In this document: positions 53,331-61,223 of the stretch, in pieces
How positions within the stretch are numbered: position 1 is the stretch's first letter
How the letters are laid out: each line of letters starts with the position of its first letter
DNA from: Streptomyces sp. V2I9
Lineage (GTDB): Bacteria; Actinomycetota; Actinomycetes; Streptomycetales; Streptomycetaceae
NCBI RefSeq assembly: GCF_030817475.1
Contig: NZ_JAUSZJ010000002.1
Span: forward strand, 6,338,626-6,402,625
Length of the DNA: 64,000 bases
Direction: 5' to 3'
Made by a program: the position numbers and the translations under genes
The notes under the pieces: generated by a model
Told to the model about the DNA's origin: nothing
Database searches by the model: none
What the model saw: only the letters and a program-made list of their open reading frames with translations

Positions 53331-54104
53331 TCACCTGGCTGCCCCGGTGGGGACCGTGGTGTAGGTGAAGCGGGGCGCACGCCGCTCCAGGAAGGCCGTG
53401 ACGCCCTCCGCCGTGTCCTCGCTGCCCCGTGCCTCGCCGGCCCAGTGCGCGTCCCGGTCCGTCCGGCCCGCGGCGAACTCCTTCACCGCGGCCTGGGTGA
53501 GCTGGGACCGGGACGCCAGTACCCGTACGTACTCCTCGACCCGCCGGTCCAGGCCGCCCACCGGCAGCACCTCGTCGGCCAGGCCGGTGCGCAGGGCCCG
53601 TTCCGTGCCGATCAGCTCGCCCGAGAACAGCAGGTGCTTGGTGGTGGCCGGGCCGAGCAGGGCGACCAGCCGCCGGGTCGAGGAGGCGGGGTAGACGATG
53701 CCGAGCTTGGCCGGAGTGATCCCGAAGGAGGCCCCCTCCTCCGCGAACCGCAGGTCGCAGGCGGCGGCCAGCTGGGCGCCGCCGCCCACGCAGTAGCCGC
53801 GCACCGCCGCCAGTGTCGGCCGGGGGAACGCGGCGAGCGCGTCCTCGGCCGCGACCGCCAGGTCCTGGGCGGTCTCCGCGCCCTCCCGCAGCGCGGAGAT
53901 GTCGGCCCCCGCGCAGAAGGTGTCACCGGCCCCGGTCAGCACCAGCACCCGGACCGCCGGATCGGCCGCCAGCCGATCCAGCAGCTCCGGCAGGTTTCGC
54001 CACATGACCGGGGTCATGGCGTTGCGCTTGGCGGGATTCGCGATCACGACGGTGGCGACGCCGTGCGCGACGGTCGGGATGAGCCGGGGCTCCGTACGGT
54101 CCAT
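53331..54104 (-). CDS. Enoyl-CoA hydratase/isomerase family protein
   Basis: 257 residues. Crotonase motifs: GDTFCAGADISALREG near residue 60, and PTLAAVRGYCVGGGAQLAAACDLRFAEEGASFGITPAKLGIVYP near 95-140 with the oxyanion-hole Gly pair and the Glu/Asp expected around position 130. Promiscuous family: hydratase, isomerase or dehalogenase is possible. Its stop lies 20 bases from the convergent DJ-1 gene. The ATG has TAGCAT exactly 7 bases upstream. Confidence 0.87.
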   Translation of the reverse strand: MDRTEPRLIPTVAHGVATVVIANPAKRNAMTPVMWRNLPELLDRLAADPAVRVLVLTGAGDTFCAGADISALREGAETAQDLAVAAEDALAAFPRPTLAAVRGYCVGGGAQLAAACDLRFAEEGASFGITPAKLGIVYPASSTRRLVALLGPATTKHLLFSGELIGTERALRTGLADEVLPVGGLDRRVEEYVRVLASRSQLTQAAVKEFAAGRTDRDAHWAGEARGSEDTAEGVTAFLERRAPRFTYTTVPTGAAR

Positions 54105-54111
54105 GCGCCGG

Positions 54112-54117
54112 ATGCTA
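54112..54117 (-). promoter_or_regulatory. -10 box, leaderless enoyl-CoA hydratase promoter
   Basis: TAGCAT on the minus strand ends exactly 7 bases before the ATG at 54104. Confidence 0.5.
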
Positions 54118-54184
54118 TCCCCACGGTTCGAACCTATGATCAGGAAGGGGTCGCGAACCGGGCACGCACCGTGAGGAGCTGTCG

Positions 54185-54808
54185 ATGAACGAACCCACCA
54201 CCGAGGGCCGGAGACTGAACCGCAGTTTCGGCCGGCTCGTCCTGCTCGGCGCCCTGCTGGTGATCGCGGGCGTCCTCGGCCTCGTCTACACGGGCGTCGC
54301 CACCCTCACCTCGATGCTCCTCTTCGGGTGGCTGCTGCTCGTCGGCGGCCTGGTCGGGCTGCTGCACACGATCGAGTCGCGCGGCACGAACTACTTCTGG
54401 CTGGGCGTCGTGGTCGCGGCCCTCAACATCGCCGCGGGCGTCGTCGTCATCAAGCACCCCGAGGGCACGGCCGAGGCACTGACCATGTTCGCCGCCCTGC
54501 TCTTCCTGACCGGCGGGGTCTTCCGGCTCGTCGGCAGCGTCGTGGTACGCGGCCCGCAGATGGGGTGGACGCTGCTGCAGGGAGCCTTCGGCCTGCTGCT
54601 GGGCCTGCTGGTGCTGTTCGACTGGCCGCACAGCAGTCTGTACGTCCTGGGCTGCTTCTTCTCGCTGGCGCTGCTGTTCGACGGGCTCGGCCTGGTCGCC
54701 CTCGGCATCGGCGGACGGCGCGTCGTCGGCATGGTCTCGGGGCGGCGCGATGAGGCGACCCTGAGTGGCGGCAGATGGGGTAAGTCGCCAGAAGGCAAAC
54801 CGAAATAG
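54185..54808 (+). CDS. HdeD-family (DUF308) membrane protein
   Basis: 207 residues, ATG after GTGAGGAGC. Six transmembrane segments in three pairs (LVLLGALLVIAGVLGLVYTG, MLLFGWLLLVGGLVGLLHTI, FWLGVVVAALNIAAGVVVI, ALTMFAALLFLTGGVFRLVG, LLQGAFGLLLGLLVLFDW, LYVLGCFFSLALLFDGLGLV), the DUF308 repeat plan of the HdeD acid-resistance family. The C-terminal ~30 residues are charged and cytoplasmic. In Streptomyces the role is unknown, likely envelope stress. Confidence 0.85.
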   Translation: MNEPTTEGRRLNRSFGRLVLLGALLVIAGVLGLVYTGVATLTSMLLFGWLLLVGGLVGLLHTIESRGTNYFWLGVVVAALNIAAGVVVIKHPEGTAEALTMFAALLFLTGGVFRLVGSVVVRGPQMGWTLLQGAFGLLLGLLVLFDWPHSSLYVLGCFFSLALLFDGLGLVALGIGGRRVVGMVSGRRDEATLSGGRWGKSPEGKPK

Positions 54809-54954
54809 TCCAGAATCGCTCAAGGAACGGCACGTTTGGTCAAATAGCGCCGATACCTGGCTACTTCCGGCCAGTGGCACGGGGCGGACCAAGCCATTCC
54901 CAACACTCTTTACTCGACGGTCAGTGCAGTGCGAGTGAGAGCTGGTGCCGGACG

Positions 54955-55410
54955 ATGGAGAGCCTCGGGAGTGCCCCCGCCGACCCCGTGTCGTACGAGG
55001 GGGTGTGGCGCTTCACCGCCCCCGCCGTGGATGCCTCCGTGCCCAGCGCCCGGCACGCCGTGCGCGACCTCCTCGGCCGGCAGGGTGCACCGATCGAGGA
55101 CGACGTCCTCCAGGGGCTGCTGCTGATCGTCTCGGAGCTGGTCACCAACGCCGTCAAACACGCGGCGCTCCTCTCGCCCGAGCTGGCCGTCGAGGTGGCC
55201 ATCGCCGCCGACTGGGTCCGGGTCTCCGTCGAGGACAACCACCCGTACCGCCCCACCGCCCTGGAGACGGACTACGCGCAGACCGGCGGCCGCGGCCTGC
55301 TGCTGGTCAAGGTGATCACCGCGGAGGCGGGCGGCACCTGCGACGTCGAGCACACGGCGGGCGGCGGCAAGATCATCTGGGCGGCGCTGCCGTTGAAGAC
55401 GCGGCTCTGA
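54955..55410 (+). CDS. HATPase-domain anti-sigma-like protein
   Basis: 151 residues, ATG 54955. A GHKL/HATPase fold with the N-box LIVSELVTNAVKHAAL near residue 55, then a G1-like VEDNHPYRPT and the G2 loop TGGRGLLLVKVI. Such short single-domain kinases (RsbW/SpoIIAB-like) abound in Streptomyces and either bind alternative sigma factors or phosphorylate STAS partners. No sigma or STAS gene is adjacent. A GTTT-14-base spacer-GATAC element (54830-54853) resembles the SigB-type promoter seen on many stress genes. Ribosome-binding site weak. Confidence 0.8.
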   Translation: MESLGSAPADPVSYEGVWRFTAPAVDASVPSARHAVRDLLGRQGAPIEDDVLQGLLLIVSELVTNAVKHAALLSPELAVEVAIAADWVRVSVEDNHPYRPTALETDYAQTGGRGLLLVKVITAEAGGTCDVEHTAGGGKIIWAALPLKTRL

Positions 55411-55420
55411 GCGGCCGTGT

Positions 55421-55454
55421 CCGACCGGGCCGGGGGGCCGGCGGACCCGGTCGG
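55421..55454. terminator. Bidirectional hairpin terminator
   Basis: Perfect 9-bp stem, CCGACCGGG (55421-55429) and CCCGGTCGG (55446-55454), between convergent HATPase and idi genes. Confidence 0.7.
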
Positions 55455-55476
55455 GATCCGCCGGACACCCCGAGGG

Positions 55477-56070
55477 TCACCAACCGGCCGAGGGCCCCGT
55501 CAGCTCGCGGATCGCCGGCCGTGCCGCGTCCAGCACCGTCATGAACCACGCCGAGAACGGCGCCCGCGCGTGCCGCTCCGCCAGCTCGGCCGCCGTCACG
55601 AAGGCCGTCTCCCCGACCTCCTCCGGGTCCGGCTCCAGGGCCTCCTGGGCCATCCCCACGAACAGGTGGTTGAACTCCTGCTCCACCAGCCCCGAGGCCG
55701 GGTCCGGGTGGTTGTAGCGGACCGTGCCCGCCGCCGCCAGCAACGAGGGCGAGATCCCCAGCTCCTCGTACGTACGCCGCGCGGCCGCCGCGAACGGGGC
55801 CTCGCCCGGATAGGGGTGCCCGCAGCACGTGTTCGACCAGACACCGGGGGAGTGGTACTTGCCGAGCGCCCGGCGCTGGAGGAGCATCCGCCCCTGCTCG
55901 TCGAAGAGGAAGACGGAGAACGCGCGGTGCAGCTGACCGGGGGCCTGATGGGCCGCCAGCTTCTCCGCGGTGCCGATGGTGGTGCCGTTCTCGTCGACCA
56001 GTTCGAGCATGATCGCCTCTGCGGTTCCGTCCGACGAGCTGTGCGTCGCGGTGGCTGGTGTGGTCGGCAT
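55477..56070 (-). CDS. idi: Isopentenyl-diphosphate delta-isomerase, type I
   Basis: 197 residues. A Nudix-fold isomerase that interconverts IPP and DMAPP with Mg and Mn/Zn. Catalytic Cys in WSNTCCGHPYPGE near residue 82, metal-binding His24/31-type residues in GQLHRAFSVFLFDEQGRMLLQRRA, and the catalytic Glu in EFNHLFVG near 126. Type I is the usual actinobacterial form. ATG 56070 is chosen because GAAGG is 6 bases upstream; another ATG lies two codons earlier. Confidence 0.95.
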   Translation of the reverse strand: MPTTPATATHSSSDGTAEAIMLELVDENGTTIGTAEKLAAHQAPGQLHRAFSVFLFDEQGRMLLQRRALGKYHSPGVWSNTCCGHPYPGEAPFAAAARRTYEELGISPSLLAAAGTVRYNHPDPASGLVEQEFNHLFVGMAQEALEPDPEEVGETAFVTAAELAERHARAPFSAWFMTVLDAARPAIRELTGPSAGW

Positions 56071-56227
56071 ACCCATCCTTCGCTTTGGTCCCCGGCCTGG
56101 TGCGCCGGGCCCCTGGAGTCCGGTCAAGTCTGCCGTACCGAAGCCGCTTGTCCGTACTTCGGGTCCGGGCATGTCCGTTCCGCCGCACCCGCCGAGGGGA
56201 GAGGCGCGGCCCGGCGCCCGAGACGCC

Positions 56228-57169
56228 TCAGTGGCAGAGGCGCGCCTCGTGCTCCGCGTGACCGCTCGGCTCCAGCTGGAAGGTGCAGTGCTCCACGTCG
56301 AAGTGGTCCCCGAGGCAGCCCTGCAACTCGTGCAGCACCTTCTCGTGCCCTATCGAGTCCAGCATCTCCTGGCGTACCACCACATGCGCCGAGAGCACCG
56401 GCATGCCCGAGGTGATCGTCCAGGCGTGCAGGTCATGGACGTCCAGGACTCCGGGCAGTGCCGTGATGTGGGCCCGTACCTCCGCCATGTCCACGTCCTT
56501 GGGCGCGGCCTCCAGCAGCACGTTCAGGGTCTCCCGCAGCAGCTTCACCGTCCGGGGGACGATCATCAGGCCGATCACCAGCGAGGCGATCGGGTCGGCG
56601 GCCTGCCAGCCGGTCGCCATGATGACGCCCGCCGAGATGATCACGGCGAGCGAGCCCAGCGTGTCGGCCATCACCTCCAGATAGGCGCCCCGCACGTTCA
56701 GGCTCTCCTTCTGCCCGCGCATCAGCAGGGAGAGGGAGACGACATTGGCCACCAGGCCGACGGCGGCGAACGCGATGGCGAGGCCGCCCTTCGTCCCCGC
56801 CGGGGTGATGAACCGCTCCACCGCCTCATAGACGAGGTAGGCGCCGACACCGAGCAGCAGCAGGCAGTTGGCGAGAGCGGCCAGGATCTCCGCGCGGGCG
56901 AAGCCGAACGTGCGGTGCGGGGCCGCCGGGCGGTTGGCGAAGTGGATGGCGAGCAGGGCCATCCCGAGACCCAGGGCGTCGGTGGCCATATGGGCGGCGT
57001 CAGCGATCAGGGCCAGCGAGTCGGAGAGCACCCCGCCGACGATCTCCATGACCATCACGCCCAGGGTGATCGCCAGGGCGATCCGGAGCCTGCCCCGGTA
57101 CGCGGCGGCCGCCGTGCCCGTCGGAGGCGGACCGCCGTGCGTGTGCCCGTGATCGTGGCCAGCCCCCAT
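56228..57169 (-). CDS. Cation diffusion facilitator (CzcD-like) metal exporter
   Basis: 313 residues, ATG 57169 at the His-rich N-terminus (MGAGHDHGHTHGG) that loads metal. Six transmembrane segments with the zinc-site pair HMATD (ADAAHMATDALGLG, TM2) and the matching EVMADTLGS (TM5), giving the Zn-CDF H-x3-D / x-x3-D type pattern. The ~90-residue cytoplasmic ferredoxin-like C-terminal domain is present. Exports Zn or related ions in exchange for protons. There is a hairpin 114 bases upstream; the gene itself may be regulated through it. Confidence 0.9.
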   Translation of the reverse strand: MGAGHDHGHTHGGPPPTGTAAAAYRGRLRIALAITLGVMVMEIVGGVLSDSLALIADAAHMATDALGLGMALLAIHFANRPAAPHRTFGFARAEILAALANCLLLLGVGAYLVYEAVERFITPAGTKGGLAIAFAAVGLVANVVSLSLLMRGQKESLNVRGAYLEVMADTLGSLAVIISAGVIMATGWQAADPIASLVIGLMIVPRTVKLLRETLNVLLEAAPKDVDMAEVRAHITALPGVLDVHDLHAWTITSGMPVLSAHVVVRQEMLDSIGHEKVLHELQGCLGDHFDVEHCTFQLEPSGHAEHEARLCH

Positions 57170-57282
57170 GCGAAACGCCTCCAGGTCCGTAGGACGTGCC
57201 GGGGCGGAACCGCCCGGCCCGGCCCAGTGAACTACGGGTGGGGGGTATCGGGCAACACGGGACTGAACACCGTTGTCATCTG

Positions 57283-57315
57283 CTCTGACCTGCGGAAACG
57301 TTCCGCAGGTCAGAG
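57283..57315 (-). terminator. Long palindrome downstream of galE
   Basis: Perfect 15-bp stem, CTCTGACCTGCGGAA (57283-57297) and its complement (57301-57315), with a 3-nt loop, between the galE stop and the metal-exporter start. A terminator is most likely, but an operator role for the exporter is possible. Confidence 0.75.
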
Positions 57316-57368
57316 CGTCGAAGGACCGCGACACCCCCGCGCCGACCCGATCCGGAACGCTCCCGCGC

Positions 57369-57446
57369 GGACATGATCAGGAACACCGGTCCGCGGACAC
57401 CATCAGGGCCGCCGGTCCGCGGACATGATCAAGGACGCCGGCGCGC
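57369..57446 (-). repeat. Three 26-bp repeats spanning the galE stop
   Basis: Units begin at 57369, 57395 and 57421, sharing GGACAYSATCAgg and a CCGGtcCGC end. The third unit holds the galE stop codon; the other two each hold the same minus-strand TGA. The unit of 26 puts the three stops (57431, 57405, 57379) in all three frames. Confidence 0.9.
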
Positions 57447-58418
57447 GAGGGCCTCGGGGTGGCGCAGGCACCAGCCCTCCCAGGCCGACTCCACCATCTC
57501 CCGCACGCCCCGCCGGGCCGTCCAGCCCACCTCCTCGGCGATCCGCGCCGCCGACGCCACCGCCTTCGGCGCGTCCCCGGCCCGGCGCGGCTCGACCACC
57601 GGCTTCAGGCCGTGCCCCGTCACCTCGCCGATCACCTCCGCCAGCTCCCGCACCGAGACGCCCTCGCCCCGGCCGACGTTCAGGGTCAGGTCACCGGCGC
57701 CCGCCGCGTCCAGCCGCCGCGCGACGGCGAGATGCGCCTCCGCCAGATCCGCGACATGGATGTAGTCGCGGACACAGGTGCCGTCCGGCGTCGGGTAGTC
57801 GTCCCCGAAGATCCGCGGGGCCTCGCCGCGCGTCACCCGCTCGAACATCATCGGCACGATGTTGAAGACCCCGGTGTCCGCCAGCTCCGGCGCCGCCGCA
57901 CCCGCCACGTTGAAGTACCGCAGGCAGGCGGTCGCGATCCCGTGGGCCCGGCCCGTGGCCCGCACCATCCACTCGCCGGTGAGCTTGGTCTCGCCGTACG
58001 GGTTGATCGGGGAACAGGGCGTCTCCTCGGTGATGAGATCCACGTCCGGTACGCCGTACACGGCCGCCGAGGACGAGAAGAGGAAGCGCGGCACCCCCGC
58101 CGCGACCACGGCCTCCAGCAGGACGGCCAGCCCGGCGACGTTCTCCCGGTAGTAGAGCAGGGGCTTCTCCACGGACTCGCCGACCTGCTTCTTCGCCGCG
58201 AGATGCACCACGCCGCTCACCGCGTGGGAGGCCAGCACCCTCTCCAGCAGGGCCCGGTCGGAGGCGGAGCCCTCCACCACCGTGACGGACTCCGGCAACC
58301 GGTCCACCAGGCCGCTGGAGCGGTCGTCGAGCACCACGACCCGCTCGCCCGCCGCGACCATGGCGCGCGCCACATGTGCCCCGATGTATCCCGCCCCGCC
58401 TGTGATCAGCCATGTCAT
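57429..58418 (-). CDS. galE: UDP-glucose 4-epimerase
   Basis: 329 residues. NAD motif ITGGAGYIGAHVARAM near residues 5-20, active-site Ser117 (SSSAAVYG), and Tyr141-x3-Lys145 (YGETK). The C-terminal domain carries the substrate region PMMFERVTRGEAPRIFGDDYPTPDGTCVRDYIHVADLAEAHL, typical of GalE rather than a dTDP-glucose dehydratase. The ATG 58418 has TAGGCT 7 bases upstream, which supports this start over the longer open frame. It lies divergently next to the CDP-alcohol operon and may supply galactosyl donors for it. Confidence 0.95.
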   Translation of the reverse strand: MTWLITGGAGYIGAHVARAMVAAGERVVVLDDRSSGLVDRLPESVTVVEGSASDRALLERVLASHAVSGVVHLAAKKQVGESVEKPLLYYRENVAGLAVLLEAVVAAGVPRFLFSSSAAVYGVPDVDLITEETPCSPINPYGETKLTGEWMVRATGRAHGIATACLRYFNVAGAAAPELADTGVFNIVPMMFERVTRGEAPRIFGDDYPTPDGTCVRDYIHVADLAEAHLAVARRLDAAGAGDLTLNVGRGEGVSVRELAEVIGEVTGHGLKPVVEPRRAGDAPKAVASAARIAEEVGWTARRGVREMVESAWEGWCLRHPEALARRRP

Positions 58419-58425
58419 GACCGCC

Positions 58426-58431
58426 AGCCTA
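58426..58431 (-). promoter_or_regulatory. -10 box, leaderless galE promoter
   Basis: TAGGCT on the minus strand ends exactly 7 bases before the ATG at 58418. Confidence 0.5.
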
Positions 58432-58641
58432 AGCGCCCGGACCGCCGGAACCGACCGGCGGTTTGTGGGCCGGGCCCCCGATCGATGATGATGATCGTCG
58501 GCGCCGGGCGGGCTCTCGGGTCCACCCGAACGGCGCACAAACGGGCGGTGAACTCGGCCTTCCGTTCATCCGATAGCCTCAGCCGACACGCCGCCGGCCC
58601 GCCACGTGGCCGCGTCCCCGTGTGTCGTCCACGCCAGTGCC

Positions 58642-58659
58642 AAGGAGTGAGTTCGTCTG
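58642..58659 (+). promoter_or_regulatory. Ribosome-binding site and CTG start of the first operon gene
   Basis: AAGGAG at 58642-58647 is followed nine bases later by CTG at 58657. An in-frame TGA at 58648 closes the frame upstream, so the only way to use this strong site is to start at CTG. Confidence 0.6.
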
Positions 58660-60489
58660 TCGACCGCCATCCTCACCGGTACGCCGGTACCCGGGTCGTC
58701 GCTCGCGGACGACCTGCGGTCCCTGGGTTTCGACGTGCGGACCGCCGCCGACGCCGGTGACGCCGCAGCCCTGCTCGCCGCCGTCCCGGCCGGCCGCCGG
58801 GTCGCCCTCGTCGACCCGCGCTTCGTCGGCCACGTCCACGCGCTGCGGCTCGGACTGACCGACCCGCGCTTCCCGGCCGCCACGGTCCCCGGCGCGCTCA
58901 CCGCCCTGCCCGAGGCGCGCGGCGCCCTGCTGCGCGCGCTCCGGCACACCACGGCCGCCGTCGGCGCCGGGGCCCCCGTCGTCGAGCCCGACGCCGACCC
59001 GGCACCCGAGGACCGCACGGTTCCGGGCCGCATCGCCGTCGCGCTGGAGGCCGAGGGCATCGCCGTGCAGCGCCCCGCCCTCGGTTCGCTCGTCGCGGCC
59101 GTCCCCACGGACCCGGAGCAGCAGGCCGCCGCCGAGGCCGGTCTCGCCTCGGTCGACGACGAGGCGGTACGGCTGCGCAGCGCGGTCAAGGCCCACGACG
59201 GCTTCTTCACCACCTACGGCATCAGCCCGTACTCCCGCTACATCGCCCGCTGGTGCGCCCGCCGCGGCCTCACCCCGAACCAGGTCACCACCGCCTCGCT
59301 GATCACCGCGCTCATCGCGGCGGGCGCGGCGGCCACCGGAACCCGGAGCGGCTACGTCGCGGCGGGGATCCTGCTCCTGGTCTCGTTCGTGCTGGACTGC
59401 ACCGACGGGCAGCTCGCCCGCTACTCGCTCCAGTACTCCACGATGGGCGCCTGGCTGGACGCCACCTTCGACCGGGCCAAGGAGTACGCCTACTACGCTG
59501 GGCTCGCCATCGGGGCCGTGCGCGGCGGCGACGACGTGTGGGTCCTCGCGCTGGGCGCGATGGTCCTCCAGGCGTGCCGCCACGTCGTGGACTTCTCGTT
59601 CAACGAGGCCAACCACGACGCGGTCGCCAACACCAGCCCCACCGCCGCCCTCTCCGACAAGCTCGACAGCGTCGGCTGGACGGTCTGGGCACGCCGGATG
59701 ATCGTGCTGCCGATCGGTGAGCGCTGGGCCATGATCGCGGTGCTCACCGCCCTCACCACCCCGCGCGTCGTCTTCTACGCCCTGCTCGTCGGCTGCTCCC
59801 TGGCCGCCTGCTACACCACCGCGGGCCGCCTGCTGCGCTCACTGACCCGCAAGGCCCGCCGCACCGACCGCGCGGCGCAGGCACTCGCGGACCTCGCGGA
59901 CTCCGGCCCGCTCGCCCGCGCCGTCGCCTCCGTCGCCCCCGGCCTTCCGGGCGCGTTCACGGCCCCGGCCGTCGCCCTGCTCGGCACCCTCGTGATGATC
60001 GGCGCCGCCCTCCTCCTCCCGTACGGCAGCTGGTTCACCGTCGCAGCCGCCGCGGTGTACGCGCTCCTCTCCGGCCTGGCCGTCGCCCGCCCGCTCAAGG
60101 GCGCGCTCGACTGGCTGGTGCCCCCGTTCTTCCGGGCGGGGGAGTACGTCACGATCCTCGTGCTGGCGGCCCGCAGCGACGTCCCGCACGCCGTTCCGGC
60201 GGCCTTCGGGCTCGTCTCGGCCGTCGCCTACCATCACTACGACACGGTGTACCGCATCCGCGGAGGCACCGGCGCGCCGCCCGGGTGGCTGGTGCGGACG
60301 ATCGGTGGACACGAGGGCCGTACCGCGCTGGTGGCCGTCCTCGCCGCCGTACTCACCCATGCCTCAGGTTTCACCACGGCCCTGACCGCGCTCGCGGTCG
60401 CCGTGGCTCTGGTGGTGCTCGTGGAGTCCATCCGCTTCTGGGTGTCCTCCTCGGCGCCCGCCGTACACGACGAAGGAGAACTCGCATGA
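58657..60489 (+). CDS. CDP-alcohol phosphotransferase with unique N- and C-terminal regions
   Basis: 610 residues if started at CTG 58657 (residues STAILTGTPVPGSSLADDLRSLGFDVRT); a GTG at 58735 would drop 26 conserved-looking residues. Residues ~1-175 form an alpha/beta region with no family I know. The CDP-alcohol phosphotransferase signature is intact: D-CT-DG-QL-AR-x8-G-AWL-D-ATF-D (Asp247, Asp250, Asp268, Asp272) in a multi-pass membrane domain. The C-terminal ~330 residues are further membrane-embedded segments (DUF5941 in my recollection). It would displace CMP from a CDP-activated alcohol with another hydroxyl. Stop overlaps the next start (ATGA). Confidence 0.85.
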   Translation: MSTAILTGTPVPGSSLADDLRSLGFDVRTAADAGDAAALLAAVPAGRRVALVDPRFVGHVHALRLGLTDPRFPAATVPGALTALPEARGALLRALRHTTAAVGAGAPVVEPDADPAPEDRTVPGRIAVALEAEGIAVQRPALGSLVAAVPTDPEQQAAAEAGLASVDDEAVRLRSAVKAHDGFFTTYGISPYSRYIARWCARRGLTPNQVTTASLITALIAAGAAATGTRSGYVAAGILLLVSFVLDCTDGQLARYSLQYSTMGAWLDATFDRAKEYAYYAGLAIGAVRGGDDVWVLALGAMVLQACRHVVDFSFNEANHDAVANTSPTAALSDKLDSVGWTVWARRMIVLPIGERWAMIAVLTALTTPRVVFYALLVGCSLAACYTTAGRLLRSLTRKARRTDRAAQALADLADSGPLARAVASVAPGLPGAFTAPAVALLGTLVMIGAALLLPYGSWFTVAAAAVYALLSGLAVARPLKGALDWLVPPFFRAGEYVTILVLAARSDVPHAVPAAFGLVSAVAYHHYDTVYRIRGGTGAPPGWLVRTIGGHEGRTALVAVLAAVLTHASGFTTALTALAVAVALVVLVESIRFWVSSSAPAVHDEGELA

Positions 60490-61223
60490 TCGGCCTCGTA
60501 CTGGCAGCCGGTGCAGGACGACGTCTGCGCCCCTACACGGACACGCTCCCCAAGGCGCTCGTCCCTGTCGACGGCGACAAGACGGTCCTCGACCTCACGC
60601 TGGCCAACTTCGCCGAGGTCGGGCTCACCGAGGTCGCGATCGTCGTCGGCTACCGCAAGGAGGCCGTCTACGCCCGCAAGGCCGAGCTGGAGGCGACCTA
60701 CGGCCTCACCCTCACGCTGATCGACAACGACAAGGCCGAGGAGTGGAACAACGCCTACTCCCTGTGGTGCGCCCGTGACGTCATCAAGCGCGGTGTGATC
60801 CTCGCCAACGGCGACACCGTCCACCCGGTCTCCGTCGAGAAGACCCTCCTGGACGCCCGCGGCAAGGGCCAGAAGATCATCCTCGCCCTGGACACCGAGA
60901 AGAGCCTCGCCGACGAGGAGATGAAGGTCATCACCGAGGAGGGCAAGGGCGTCCGGCGCATCACCAAGCTGATGGACCCGGCCACCGCGACCGGTGAGTA
61001 CATCGGTGTCACCCTCATCGAGGCCGAGGCCGCCGAGGAGCTGGCGGACGCGCTGAAGACCACCTTCGAGCGCGACCCCGACCTCTACTACGAGGACGGC
61101 TACCAGGAGCTGGTCAACCGCGGCTTCACCGTGGACGTCGCCCCCATCGGCACCGTCACCTGGGTCGAGATCGACAACCACGACGACCTCGCCAAGGGCC
61201 GGGAGATCGCGTGCCAGTACTGA
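60486..61223 (+). CDS. Nucleotidyltransferase, polyol/choline-phosphate cytidylyltransferase-like
   Basis: 245 residues. N-terminal NTP-binding signature IGLVLAAGAGRRLRPYT...PKALVPV with Lys23. The segment EEWNNAYSLWCARD resembles the NNxYSLxxAR of LicC and of inositol-1-phosphate cytidylyltransferases rather than glucose-1-phosphate enzymes. EIDNHDDLAKGR at the C-terminus is the usual second metal/nucleotide contact. A CTP-dependent activation of a phospho-alcohol for its CDP-alcohol neighbours is the natural reading. Overlaps both flanking genes. Confidence 0.85.
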   Translation: MIGLVLAAGAGRRLRPYTDTLPKALVPVDGDKTVLDLTLANFAEVGLTEVAIVVGYRKEAVYARKAELEATYGLTLTLIDNDKAEEWNNAYSLWCARDVIKRGVILANGDTVHPVSVEKTLLDARGKGQKIILALDTEKSLADEEMKVITEEGKGVRRITKLMDPATATGEYIGVTLIEAEAAEELADALKTTFERDPDLYYEDGYQELVNRGFTVDVAPIGTVTWVEIDNHDDLAKGREIACQY

